64,000 bases of DNA from the NCBI GenBank assembly GCA_020631075.1, contig JAHDHX010000001.1:124001-188000 (forward strand), in the 5' to 3' direction. Positions 32,763 to 41,250 of the stretch are shown here, in pieces. The position numbers and the translations under genes were made by a program. Source of the DNA: Candidatus Altimarinota bacterium (lineage in GTDB: Bacteria > Patescibacteriota > Gracilibacteria > UBA4473). The notes under the pieces are model-generated. The model was not told the DNA's origin. It ran no database searches and was given only the letters and a program-made list of their open reading frames with translations. Each line of letters opens with the position of its first letter. Positions within the stretch are counted from its first letter, which is position 1.

Positions 32763-33608
32763 TTAGCCGTTGGCGAAGAGGAAGTAGAGCGCCCGCACGA
32801 TGGAGTAGGACAGGAGCATGAAGCCGAGGCCGAGGACGAGGTAGCGGAAGTATTCTTTGGCGTTTTTGAGGGTTTCTTCGTTGCCGTTGGCGTAGATCAT
32901 CTGCAGGCCTGTGTAGAGCAGTAGTCCCATGATGATGGGGGCGGCCAGCCGAAAGGCGATGGCGATGAAGCGGTTGACGAAGGTGGGGAGGATGCGGCCG
33001 TCATTATTGGCACCGATGGGGCCAGACTGGGACTCGAAGGTGGCATTATGCCGAGAGAGGGCGGGTGAAGTGGGATCGTAGCGCGGCACGCCCTGTGACG
33101 GGTCGTAGACGAGGAGGTAGCTGTCGGGGGAACTCTGCAGGGCGGAAGGGGAGGGCCTGATGTCTATGTACTGGACTTCGCCAGTGCTGAGCACGAAGCC
33201 GTACTCACCCGTGGGGAAGCGGTAGGGGACGTAGTCACCGCCGTTGGGGTCGTCGGGGGTGACATTAACCCGTAGGTAGGCGGGGTAGGGTTGCTGGCCT
33301 GTCTCGGGGTGGGGGGGGTGGATGAGGGTGCCTTCATCATCGAGGCTGAAGGTGTAGAGGACTTCGCGCCCTGAGGCGTCGCGGATGGTTTCGGCGTGCA
33401 TGGCGCGACCCCACTGGTCACGGGCTTGGTCGTTGTCGGGCAGGGTGCTGGGGGTGGTTTCGTACCAAGTGGGGAAGAGGTCGTCCTCGAGACTGGGGAG
33501 GGAGTTTTGCTGGTAGGAGATGCCAGCGGGCTGGGCGCTGGCCGACGCGAGGGCCCCCAGCAGGGCCCAACCACAAATAATGCCAGTGAAGAGGTGGCGG
33601 TGGGTCAT
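32763..33608 (-). CDS. Secreted two-helix membrane protein with N-terminal ectodomain
   Basis: A 281-residue protein with a signal peptide (1-25, ASASA-Q), an ectodomain of about 185 residues rich in P, Y and D, and two C-terminal helices (about 213-240 and 255-279) joined by a short charged loop. The last helix ends LLSYSIVRALYFLFANG, closely matching the next protein's LSYSLVRLVIGLNF. The ectodomain is unrelated to its neighbours by eye. Its ATG overlaps the upstream stop by 4 bases. Confidence 0.65.
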   Translation of the reverse strand: MTHRHLFTGIICGWALLGALASASAQPAGISYQQNSLPSLEDDLFPTWYETTPSTLPDNDQARDQWGRAMHAETIRDASGREVLYTFSLDDEGTLIHPPHPETGQQPYPAYLRVNVTPDDPNGGDYVPYRFPTGEYGFVLSTGEVQYIDIRPSPSALQSSPDSYLLVYDPSQGVPRYDPTSPALSRHNATFESQSGPIGANNDGRILPTFVNRFIAIAFRLAAPIIMGLLLYTGLQMIYANGNEETLKNAKEYFRYLVLGLGFMLLSYSIVRALYFLFANG

Positions 33609-34756
33609 GAGTAGAAATTAAGACCGATGACGAGCCGAACGAGGGAGTAGGAAAGCACGGCCAGGGTGAGGCCGAGGATGATCCAGAGGATGGCTTTTTT
33701 GGCGGTGGAGGCTTGCTCGGTGTCTATGCCCGCAAACAAGAACAGGTAGCCCACGACCACCAGCATGACGGTGGCGAGGATGAATGAGATGTGGATCAAA
33801 AATGAGCTGAGGGAGGGGATGAGCTGGTCGCGGACGTAGGCGAGGCCAGCGGACTCGTTGCCTTCGCGCTGGGTTTCGCCGAACTCGACCCCCGGCAGGA
33901 TGCCGTCGCCATCGTCAACAAAGGGGACGCGTGACCGACCGCAGCGTGACTGGTAGGTGGTGTTGAGCGATTCGATCTCATTGGCGAGCTGGGCGATAGT
34001 TTCGACCTCGCTGAGGAGGCCGTCGGCGGTGTAGTTGTCATCCAGCGGGCTGACGGGGGCGTCTTCCCACCATTTCCAGAGGTAGTAGTATTCTGAGTTG
34101 TCGGTTTCGCTGAGGGTTTGGGTGTAGATGTTGTCGATAACTTTTTGGTAGAGTTGCTGGGGTGTGAGAGGGAAGCCACTGATGCTTTGGTTTGAAATTT
34201 GGAGGTCTTCAAAGTAGGCGGGGATGAAGATCTGGCTGAGTGAGGTGAGGGGAGGTGCGTCAGCGGGGGCGTAGAGTTGGTATTGGTCGTTGAGGGCTTC
34301 GACTTGCTTTTGGATGTTTTCCTGAAGGGTGCGAGCGTAGGCTTGGCGGAGGGCTTGGTCGCCGTTTTGGCTGATGGGGTCTTGCGTATTTTTGTAGAGT
34401 TTTAGGTTTTCATATTCTTCTTGGATGTCCGAGATAAGGGGATAGCTGGACTCAATGGTGGTGCAGAGTTTTTCGGGGTGGTGGACTTGGACGGGGTTTT
34501 GCAGGAGGTTGGTCAGGTCGGTGATGTAAGTGCTGACTTCGCCTTTGAGCTGGTGCAGGCGGAGGTAGGACTGGAGGTACGTCTGGGAGGTTTGGCAATA
34601 GGGGGAGCTGGCCCGTGGGCCGACGGCGCCGTGGCAGGAAATCTGCTGGAGGGCGGTGGTGAAGGCGGGTGACTGTGCCAGGGCGCGGGGCTGGGCCCCA
34701 GCCAAGGTGACTGTGAGCAACAAGAGGGTCAGGAGGCGAGTGAGCCAGCGGTGCAT
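33605..34756 (-). CDS. Secreted two-helix membrane protein with large helical ectodomain
   Basis: A 383-residue protein, first of the three-gene set. Signal peptide 1-27 (ALA-Q), a mostly helical ectodomain of about 290 residues with several cysteines, a DDGDG acidic turn near residue 271, and two C-terminal helices (about 317-342 and 354-378) with a TAKKAILWIILG junction. The helix pair resembles VirB2/TrbC. The -10 TATACT ends 6 bases before the ATG, so the message should be leaderless. Confidence 0.65.
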   Translation of the reverse strand: MHRWLTRLLTLLLLTVTLAGAQPRALAQSPAFTTALQQISCHGAVGPRASSPYCQTSQTYLQSYLRLHQLKGEVSTYITDLTNLLQNPVQVHHPEKLCTTIESSYPLISDIQEEYENLKLYKNTQDPISQNGDQALRQAYARTLQENIQKQVEALNDQYQLYAPADAPPLTSLSQIFIPAYFEDLQISNQSISGFPLTPQQLYQKVIDNIYTQTLSETDNSEYYYLWKWWEDAPVSPLDDNYTADGLLSEVETIAQLANEIESLNTTYQSRCGRSRVPFVDDGDGILPGVEFGETQREGNESAGLAYVRDQLIPSLSSFLIHISFILATVMLVVVGYLFLFAGIDTEQASTAKKAILWIILGLTLAVLSYSLVRLVIGLNFYS

Positions 34757-34762
34757 CGGGGT

Positions 34763-34783
34763 AGTATACCACAGAGTGGGGGC
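34763..34783 (-). promoter_or_regulatory. Extended -10 promoter/operator of the two-helix-protein operon
   Basis: Read on the minus strand: GCCCCCACTCTGTGGTATACT, identical at 20 of 21 positions to the element before the FecR-like gene (21117-21137). It holds CCAC-NNN-GTGG and TGG-TATACT. Confidence 0.65.
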
Positions 34784-34810
34784 GGGAGACGAGGGAGGGG
34801 GTGGGAAAAA

Positions 34811-34839
34811 TTGCTTCGCGGGGGGGGGGACGCTAGAGT
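34811..34839 (+). promoter_or_regulatory. Promoter of the CNNM/CorC gene
   Basis: TTGCTT, 17 bases, TAGAGT. The -10 ends 8 bases before ATG 34848. Confidence 0.5.
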
Positions 34840-34847
34840 GGCGCGTG

Positions 34848-36191
34848 ATGACAACTCAAATAATCTTTTTGCTGTTTCTGCTGCTGTGCTCGGGGTTTTT
34901 CTCGGGGATGGAGATCGCCCTGTTTTCCCTCGGGATAGAAACGTTGCACGCGGAGCTGGCCAAACCCGGGCTGAGTGTGGGGCGGCGGGCGCGGCTGACG
35001 CGCTTGCAATCGCTGCTGGCGGACCCGCACCGTACGCTGGTGACGATCTTGCTGTGTAATAATGTGGTGAACATTTTGGCCTCATCTGTGGCGACGGTGA
35101 CGGCGCTGTCGGTGGCGGGGTCTTTTGACGTGCCGGTGAGTCAGTCGACGATCCTCGCGATCGTGACGGGGGTGATGACGTTTTTGATCTTGCTGTTTGG
35201 TGAAATCACCCCGAAGGCGCTGGCCCACCAGCACGCGTTGAAATTTAGTGAGCGGATGGCGGGGTTTTTGTGGGGATTACGCTGGCTGGCGACACCGATA
35301 GCGGTGCCGTTGTCAAAGCTGACGGAGAAATTTGTCGGGGAGCACGAAGCGAAGGGGTTGACGGAAGATGAAATTAAGGCGGCGATCTCGCTGTCGGAGT
35401 CAAGCGGGACGATCGATGAAGCGGAGCGGGCGCTGGTGGAAAAGGTGCTGGAGTTTGATGAAGTGCGGGCGGAGGCGATCATGACGCCGCGGTCGAAGAT
35501 ATTTGCCCTGAAGGGGGAGGACACGGTGGGGGATGTGCTGCCGCAGGTGATAGCGGAGCAGTATTCACGGATACCCATTATGGGGGAGTCTTTAGACGAT
35601 ATTTGGGGGATACTGACGGTGCACAACCTGCTGAAACACTGGCACGAAAAGAAAGGGGCGGCGACGCTGAAAACGGCTTCGCTGACCAAGCCGATCAAGG
35701 TGCCGCCGTCGATGCGGATCCCTGAACTGTTGCGGCTGTTTCAGGCGGAGCATACTTCGCACCTGGCGCTGGTCGTGAACCAGCACAACGAAACGACGGG
35801 GGTGATCACGATGGAGGATGTGCTGGAGGAGATATTTGGTGAAATCCACGATGAAACGGACAAGGAGAGTGTGTACATCAAGCGTATCGGGGACGCGACG
35901 TGGCGAATAGACGCGGAGGTGGAACTGGAGCGGCTGGAAACGGTGCTGCGTGACACGCTGGAGATAGGTGACATGACGCTGCATATGCCGTGGCCGCGGG
36001 AAATGGAGAATGAGTCGTTGCGATATTTCTTAATTGAAAAGTTGGAGCACTTCCCTGAAGTGGGGGAAGCGCTGGAGGTGAGTTCGGGGAGTCATGTCTT
36101 CCAACTGACGGTCAAAAGTAAGACCGATGACACGCAGGCGAAAATGGTCGAATTGCAGCTGACCGAGCAAGCCGAGGGGCAGGACGAGTAG
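34848..36191 (+). CDS. CNNM/CorC-family transporter-like protein (DUF21-CBS-CorC_HlyC)
   Basis: A 447-residue protein. The DUF21 membrane domain (about 1-190; SGFFSGMEIALFSLG, LCNNVVNI, FGEITPKALAHQ) is followed by two CBS domains (with VRAEAIMTPRSKIFAL and ETTGVITMEDVLEEIFGEIHDE) and a C-terminal CorC_HlyC domain (about 365-440). The family includes magnesium efflux proteins such as MpfA/CNNM, with CBS domains sensing Mg-ATP; sodium or cobalt links are also reported. ATG 34848 fits the promoter; the longer track start lies in the divergent gene. Confidence 0.9.
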   Translation: MTTQIIFLLFLLLCSGFFSGMEIALFSLGIETLHAELAKPGLSVGRRARLTRLQSLLADPHRTLVTILLCNNVVNILASSVATVTALSVAGSFDVPVSQSTILAIVTGVMTFLILLFGEITPKALAHQHALKFSERMAGFLWGLRWLATPIAVPLSKLTEKFVGEHEAKGLTEDEIKAAISLSESSGTIDEAERALVEKVLEFDEVRAEAIMTPRSKIFALKGEDTVGDVLPQVIAEQYSRIPIMGESLDDIWGILTVHNLLKHWHEKKGAATLKTASLTKPIKVPPSMRIPELLRLFQAEHTSHLALVVNQHNETTGVITMEDVLEEIFGEIHDETDKESVYIKRIGDATWRIDAEVELERLETVLRDTLEIGDMTLHMPWPREMENESLRYFLIEKLEHFPEVGEALEVSSGSHVFQLTVKSKTDDTQAKMVELQLTEQAEGQDE

Positions 36192-36514
36192 CTGGGTAGT
36201 GTGTAGTGTAGAGGGGAAAGCTGTGTGCGGTGGGTGAGAGGGGGGAGGGACTGTCTCGCAACAGGGGCTCAAAAAAATGGCACAACCAAAATGCCGTCGA
36301 CTCGGCCTGGGTCATTTTCTCTGAAGTGGCAGGTGGGTCACCCTACTGAGTCGGCGGGGAGCCTTCTCGAATGTTCCGGTGTCCCTTCAGAAAAATGATG
36401 GAGAAAAAGACCAGGTGAGCGAAACAAAACGTACATTTCAGTCAGGGACAGGGTAGGGGGTAGGAGGGGGGTGGTCAAGTTTTGTGTACAGGGGGGAGTG
36501 AAAAGAAAAGTGTA
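36192..36514. other. Intergenic region with partial inverted repeats
   Basis: About 320 bases without a credible gene. Long-range pairing is possible between ATTTTCTCTGAAG (about 36314) and CTTCAGAAAAAT (about 36384), enclosing CGACTC/GAGTCG-like segments and a GC-rich loop. No known riboswitch pattern was recognised. The right half is purine-rich. Confidence 0.4.
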
Positions 36515-36543
36515 TTGCAATATGCTTTTTTATAGTTTATAAA
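36515..36543 (+). promoter_or_regulatory. Promoter of the orphan gene at 36570
   Basis: TTGCAA, 17 bases, TATAAA in an AT-rich context. Predicted start near 36550, leaving a leader of about 20 bases. Confidence 0.65.
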
Positions 36544-36569
36544 TTTTAACACATTCATTAAATCTATGC

Positions 36570-38558
36570 ATGGAAAACGAAAACTGGGGCTGGCTGTATG
36601 AGGATGCAGAGGATATGGAGAAAGATAAGTGGTTCAGCTTTAATGAAGAACTTATCACGAAAATTACGAATTATCCTAAAAAGATAGACATTTTGTCTCA
36701 CCCAAAGGGGTTTACGAATGAAATTAGAAAAAGGGAAAAAGAGTTTGCTGCGATGCTCAAAGCACTGAATAGAAATAAATATGCTGGGAATAATATGGAG
36801 ATGATTCCCGAAGTGAAAAAGGTGTTGGCAAAAATTCGGTCACAGGCAACCAAGGAATCAGCGGAATATTTTAACGGGATGTATACGGATCATAACAACC
36901 CGCGGGTGTATAACCGAGTGGAGTTGTATGAGGATTTTGGGAAAATTTTTCTCAAACATTTTGATGGTTTTGTGGCGACACCGAAAAATCAAGCAGAGTT
37001 TTTGAATAAAGTAGAAAAATTTTACACAGAAGAGGCGGAAACTCGTGAGAAAATTGTGGATGGGATTTTGGAAGCGATGTTTGAAACTCGTGATGAAGAG
37101 AATGAGGTGCAAGATTTTTTCTATGACATTAATGTGTTGGTGAAAGCCATTAGTGTTGGGCCACGGTTGAATTCGAAAGAAAAATTGAAGTCGTCGGTGA
37201 TCCAGGATGTGTTTCATAAAACGATATTACCTGAGGTTTACATGGGGATAGCGAAGCGGATAGAATTAGCCCCTGGGAATTTGGCGGATGATTCAAATTT
37301 TATGAGTTTGCTTTTTACCTTGGGAACACAAAAGCCTTTTTCTCGAGATCTGCTCGGGCATAAACATGTTGAAGCTTTGTTTGTGGATATTGCATTGTAT
37401 CTTTCAGAGTTTGCGGGGATTGCACGGGTGCAGGAACTGCGAGAGGTGATAGATCAGTCGGCTTTAAAAAACATAGATATAGAGACGTTGCAGGCGGCGA
37501 GTGAGATGTTTGTCGGGTATGCGCAGCCACAGCGGGAACTGGAAGAAGTGGAGGGAAGATTGCCCTCGGGGGAGCAGGGAGTGGGGTTGAATGACAATCA
37601 GTATAAGGTGCTGATGGATAAGCCGCTCTTTGGGCATGATCGTTTTTTGGCTTCGGGGTTGATAGTCGATAAAACCGAACGGAGGGAGTACCGAAAGCAG
37701 ATAAAGTATGACTTTGGGGTTGAAAGTCAGCAGTACCGAGAAATAGAGAAAAGTATGGTGATAAATGACAATGGTTTTGGGGTGATAGGGCGGATGCCGT
37801 GGGGGGTGAATTATGTGCTGTTTCATGATGGTCACCTGGGGATGAATGAAATAAATAGTCGGCCGATGGAAAAAATCCTTTCGTCGAAGGAGTATGAGCT
37901 GATACGCCTGTATGTGTTGGGGAACTATTATCAGGCGGTTCATGCGGACTATAAAGCGGCGGAGGTGGTGGACATCATCAATGTGATCAAACGTGAGACG
38001 GCGGAACGTCAAGAGAAGGATGAAGATACGTTTACCCTGAGCCAGGCGACGACCAGAGAATTGCTGGTGCAAGAAGACTACACGAAAAATTATTTGGATG
38101 ATTATCTGCAGTCAGAGGGGATAGTGACGGGGACGAAAAGGGCCCATACGCGAATATTGCGGGTGGGGCAGAGCCCGAGCCGTAAAAAATTTGATCAGTT
38201 TAAGGCGGATGCGTCGCAGCTGAACCTGTATGCATTTGTCGTGCAAAAAGGAACGAGCCTAAGCCCAGAAGAGCGACGACGACAAACGAAGGTGATAAAA
38301 AAAGTAGAATTCCAGCAATTGGATACGTTTGAGGCTTTTGAAGATTTTCGGGATGAATTTTTGAAAACGTATGAAAAGCCTGGGTTTGAGGTTCGGTTTC
38401 AGACGTATGTGAAGCGGAAACCCAAAGATGTGGTGATGGATACGGTTCAATCTGTGCAGGAGGCTTCAGCGTTGCCCGAGGATGAAATAGTGAAGGAGAC
38501 AGGCAAGAAGGTGACGCACTTGGTGAAGCCGATAGATGGGAAAGAGTTGTTGGATTGA
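36570..38558 (+). CDS. Orphan protein of unknown function, 662 aa
   Basis: A soluble, charged, mostly helical protein with no signal peptide and no membrane helix. It opens MENENWGWLYEDAEDMEKDKW. A more compact region lies around 340-480 (GHDRFLASGLIVDKTERREY, VIGRMPWGVNYVLFHDG), and the C-terminal part is rich in K, E and Q. No family is recognised. Codon use is clearly more AT-rich than neighbouring genes, with many AAA, GAA and ATA codons, which suggests recent gain or fast evolution. It stands alone behind its own promoter and converges with the beta-CASP gene 9 bases away. Confidence 0.75.
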   Translation: MENENWGWLYEDAEDMEKDKWFSFNEELITKITNYPKKIDILSHPKGFTNEIRKREKEFAAMLKALNRNKYAGNNMEMIPEVKKVLAKIRSQATKESAEYFNGMYTDHNNPRVYNRVELYEDFGKIFLKHFDGFVATPKNQAEFLNKVEKFYTEEAETREKIVDGILEAMFETRDEENEVQDFFYDINVLVKAISVGPRLNSKEKLKSSVIQDVFHKTILPEVYMGIAKRIELAPGNLADDSNFMSLLFTLGTQKPFSRDLLGHKHVEALFVDIALYLSEFAGIARVQELREVIDQSALKNIDIETLQAASEMFVGYAQPQRELEEVEGRLPSGEQGVGLNDNQYKVLMDKPLFGHDRFLASGLIVDKTERREYRKQIKYDFGVESQQYREIEKSMVINDNGFGVIGRMPWGVNYVLFHDGHLGMNEINSRPMEKILSSKEYELIRLYVLGNYYQAVHADYKAAEVVDIINVIKRETAERQEKDEDTFTLSQATTRELLVQEDYTKNYLDDYLQSEGIVTGTKRAHTRILRVGQSPSRKKFDQFKADASQLNLYAFVVQKGTSLSPEERRRQTKVIKKVEFQQLDTFEAFEDFRDEFLKTYEKPGFEVRFQTYVKRKPKDVVMDTVQSVQEASALPEDEIVKETGKKVTHLVKPIDGKELLD

Positions 38559-38567
38559 TTTGGTTTA

Positions 38568-40079
38568 CTAGGTATGCCGTATGGGGTCACTGGCGTTGGC
38601 GCCTTGCAGGGCCTTGGGGATGATGTATTGCTGGCTGATGGGGTTGACGGTGGGGAGCTTGGTCCAGCGTTTGTTGGGGCCGAGTTCCCACATTTCCCCT
38701 GGGGAGGGGATGTCGACGATGGCGTCTTGTAAGTTCGGGAGTTGCTGGAGTTTGGATTGGTACTCGAGCATGGGTTCGTCTTCGCCGTGGACGAGGAACA
38801 CCTGCGTGGGGGAGCCTGTCTTGCCGGCGAACCCCAGCAAGGCGTGCTGGTCGGCGTGGCCAGAGAAGGCGCGGACGTTTAAGACTTCGGCGTTGAGGGG
38901 GTACTCGTCGCCGAAAATTTTGACGGGGGTTTGCTTCTCGGCGATCTTGCGCCCGAGGGTGTTTTCGGCCATGAAGCCGACGCACATGATGAGGTTTTGC
39001 GGGTTGCTGACCTGGTTGGCCAGGTGGTGGCGGATGCGCCCAAACTCCGCCATGCCGCTGGAAGAAATGACCATGGCGGGGCCCGGGAACTGGTTGATGG
39101 CTTTGGATTCCTCCACGGTGGTGAGGTATTGCACGCCTTCACACTGGTAGCAGAACGGGTCGTGGCCTGCCTCCAGCAGTTTGGTGAGCTCGCTGTCGAA
39201 GCACTCGGGGTGGACGGAGAACACGCGGGTGGCTTTATTGGACAGGGGGCTGTCGACGAAGATGGGGAAGTGGGGGATTTTACCTTGTTTTATCAGCTGG
39301 CGCATGACGTAGAGGACTTCCTGTGTGCGGCCGACGCTGAAGGCGGGGGTGATGATCTTGCCGCCGCGCTCAAAGGTGGCGGTGACGTGCTGGGCGATGA
39401 GGTCCTCGACCTCGGCCAGTTCGTTGTGGAGGCGGTTGCCGTAGGTGGACTCGGTGATAAAAACGTCGATGTCGGTCAGCTGACGGGGGTCACGCAGGAT
39501 GGGGAGGTCGAAGCGACCGAGGTCACCTGTGAAGCCAAGACGGAGGTCCTGATGGGTGTCGTGGTCGGTGATCTCGAGCTCGACGAGGGCAGAACCGAGG
39601 ATGTGCCCTGCGTCGGTGAAGCGGACGCGGACGCCTTTGGCGACGGGGATCCATTGGGCGTAGGCGACGGACTGCATCTGGGACATGATGAGGTCGACGT
39701 GCTCTTGCCGATAAAGGGGTTCGGCGTTGGCGGTTTTTTTCTTTTTATTGAGCCACTCGGCGTCGCGGGACTGAATGTGGGCGGAGTCGGCGAGCATGAT
39801 CTTGCACAGGTCGTGGGTGGCGTGGGTGCAAAAAACGGGGCCCTCGAACCCGAGGCGGGCGAGCTGGGGCAGGGCGCCGCTGTGGTCGATGTGGGCGTGG
39901 GAGAGGACGACGGCGTCGATTTCTTTGGCGTCGAAGGGGAAGTGGCGGTTCATTTGCTCGGTGACTTTGCGTCGGCCCTGAAACAGGCCGCAGTCAAGCA
40001 GGATCTTTTGGCCGTTGATGTGAAGGAGGTGTTTGGAGCCAGTGACATTACGGGCGGCGCCAGCGAATTCGATTTTCAT
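38568..40079 (-). CDS. MBL-fold beta-CASP RNA exonuclease/endonuclease with RMMBL domain
   Basis: A 503-residue protein. The metal-binding SHAHIDHSG appears at about residue 59, followed by DAGHILGSA, GFTGDLGR, the beta-CASP insert with TPAFSVGRTQEVLY and ISSSGMAEFGRIRHHL, and the RMMBL end with RAFSGHADQ and VHGEDEP. It resembles CPSF73-like bacterial and archaeal RNases rather than RNase J, which is present separately at 50.3 kb. It probably processes or degrades RNA in the cytoplasm. TATACT lies 38 bases upstream, within the preceding gene. Confidence 0.9.
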   Translation of the reverse strand: MKIEFAGAARNVTGSKHLLHINGQKILLDCGLFQGRRKVTEQMNRHFPFDAKEIDAVVLSHAHIDHSGALPQLARLGFEGPVFCTHATHDLCKIMLADSAHIQSRDAEWLNKKKKTANAEPLYRQEHVDLIMSQMQSVAYAQWIPVAKGVRVRFTDAGHILGSALVELEITDHDTHQDLRLGFTGDLGRFDLPILRDPRQLTDIDVFITESTYGNRLHNELAEVEDLIAQHVTATFERGGKIITPAFSVGRTQEVLYVMRQLIKQGKIPHFPIFVDSPLSNKATRVFSVHPECFDSELTKLLEAGHDPFCYQCEGVQYLTTVEESKAINQFPGPAMVISSSGMAEFGRIRHHLANQVSNPQNLIMCVGFMAENTLGRKIAEKQTPVKIFGDEYPLNAEVLNVRAFSGHADQHALLGFAGKTGSPTQVFLVHGEDEPMLEYQSKLQQLPNLQDAIVDIPSPGEMWELGPNKRWTKLPTVNPISQQYIIPKALQGANASDPIRHT

Positions 40080-40101
40080 GGTGGGGTGGGTGAGTGTGTG
40101 T

Positions 40102-40764
40102 CTAAGCAGTTTGCTCTAGTATAGCAGAGTCGGGGGTGGTTGTCTCGGGGGAAGGGACGGGACTGGTCTGGGGGTCGGACTTGGTGTCTGACTCTGACTT
40201 TGCCTCGGGCTGGGTGAGGGCGAACTGGTCGACGAGGTCGAGGCTGGACTCAAAGACGTCGTTGGCGAGGTCTTCGGCGGGGAACTCGGCGATGCGGTCG
40301 AGGTGTGACTGGGCGGTGTCGAACACTTCTTCGCCTGCGTTTTCGATGTCGTCGAGGAGCTGGAGGCCAGACTCTTCGGCGACCTCGAGCGGGCCGATGA
40401 ATGGAGTAAAGAAGCTCTCGGGGCCGGTGACGGTGAGTCGCTGGTGTGGGGTGTGGTGCTGGCGGGTGTGGGCGAGCTGCTGAGTGAAGTATTGGTCGTA
40501 GCGGGGGGGGCGACGGAGGGACTCAAACTCGGTGAGCTCGGCAGGGGTGAGGTGCTGCTGGAGGCCTGACTCGGTGTAGGTGAGCTCTTCGGTGACGTTC
40601 TCGATCTCGGCTTGACTGTGGTGGATGTCGTCGTGGGTGTCTTCGGCGGCGAGGAGGGCGGAGAGCTCGGGGTCGGTGGCGAGGTCGTCGGTGTAGCTCA
40701 GCGCGTCCTCAAAGTCGGGGAGGGTGTCGAACTCGCCGTAGTCGTCGGTGGTGGGGTCGTACAT
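40102..40764 (-). CDS. Acidic protein of unknown function, 220 aa
   Basis: Very rich in D, E, T and P with no signal peptide, membrane helix or cysteine. The N-terminal 60 residues are strongly acidic (DDLATDPELSALLAAED), the middle has a segment TVTGPESFFTPFIGPLE, and the end is low-complexity. It is probably disordered. It lies 23 bases after the small upstream gene and 22 before the beta-CASP gene, so the three may form an operon; the MBL promoter overlaps its end. Confidence 0.6.
   Translation of the reverse strand: MYDPTTDDYGEFDTLPDFEDALSYTDDLATDPELSALLAAEDTHDDIHHSQAEIENVTEELTYTESGLQQHLTPAELTEFESLRRPPRYDQYFTQQLAHTRQHHTPHQRLTVTGPESFFTPFIGPLEVAEESGLQLLDDIENAGEEVFDTAQSHLDRIAEFPAEDLANDVFESSLDLVDQFALTQPEAKSESDTKSDPQTSPVPSPETTTPDSAILEQTA
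40118..40136 (-). promoter_or_regulatory. Extended -10 promoter for the beta-CASP gene
   Basis: Read on the minus strand: CCCCCGACTCTGCTATACT, with TGC-TATACT. It lies within the end of the acidic-protein gene, 38 bases from ATG 40079. Confidence 0.45.
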
Positions 40765-40787
40765 AAGATGGGGAAACGAGGGAGGGG

Positions 40788-41093
40788 CTAGAGCTCGTCG
40801 AGGAGGTGCTCGATGGCTTCGGCTTCGGCCCGGGTGGTGGCCTCTTGCTGAGTGGTGTGGCGCTGGGTCGCGAGGCGGTAGAGGGCTTGCAGTCGGCCGT
40901 TGGCTTGGGCGAGCTGGTCGCGGTAGCGCTGGTGCCCGTGGGCATAGAGGTCTAGCAGGGACTGGGCGAGGGGCTCGGGGATGGTGTCAGCGTGGATGAT
41001 GACGGCGAGCACCATCAACCGTCGGTAGTCGCCTGCCAGCCCTGTGTGGGTGGAAATGGCGTGGCAGAGCTGGTCACGGGTGGAGGGGGTCAT
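40788..41093 (-). CDS. Small helical protein of unknown function, 101 aa
   Basis: The protein starts MTPSTRDQLCHAISTHTG and is predicted helical, with a Q/A/R-rich second half (YRDQLAQANGRLQALYRLA) that looks like a coiled coil. The track frame extends 444 codons further upstream through the aquaporin and purK genes; that extension is antisense shadow. I start at ATG 41093 because TATACT ends 6 bases before it. First gene of the minus cluster ending with the beta-CASP nuclease. Confidence 0.6.
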   Translation of the reverse strand: MTPSTRDQLCHAISTHTGLAGDYRRLMVLAVIIHADTIPEPLAQSLLDLYAHGHQRYRDQLAQANGRLQALYRLATQRHTTQQEATTRAEAEAIEHLLDEL

Positions 41094-41099
41094 CGGAGA

Positions 41100-41118
41100 A
41101 GTATAGCATGAGTGGGGA
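41100..41118 (-). promoter_or_regulatory. Extended -10 promoter of the small helical gene
   Basis: Read on the minus strand: TCCCCACTCATGCTATACT, with TGC-TATACT. It ends 6 bases before ATG 41093. Confidence 0.55.
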
Positions 41119-41250
41119 GGGGGTGTCTTATGAAAACACTCATAAATTGCAGAATCACAGAGGGGTGTGTGTGGTAATTTCTTAAGTATTAAATTTGATC
41201 GTGAGTACAAAAGTGTATCAATTTTCTTGCTCTGAGCTGGGCTGCGTGGT

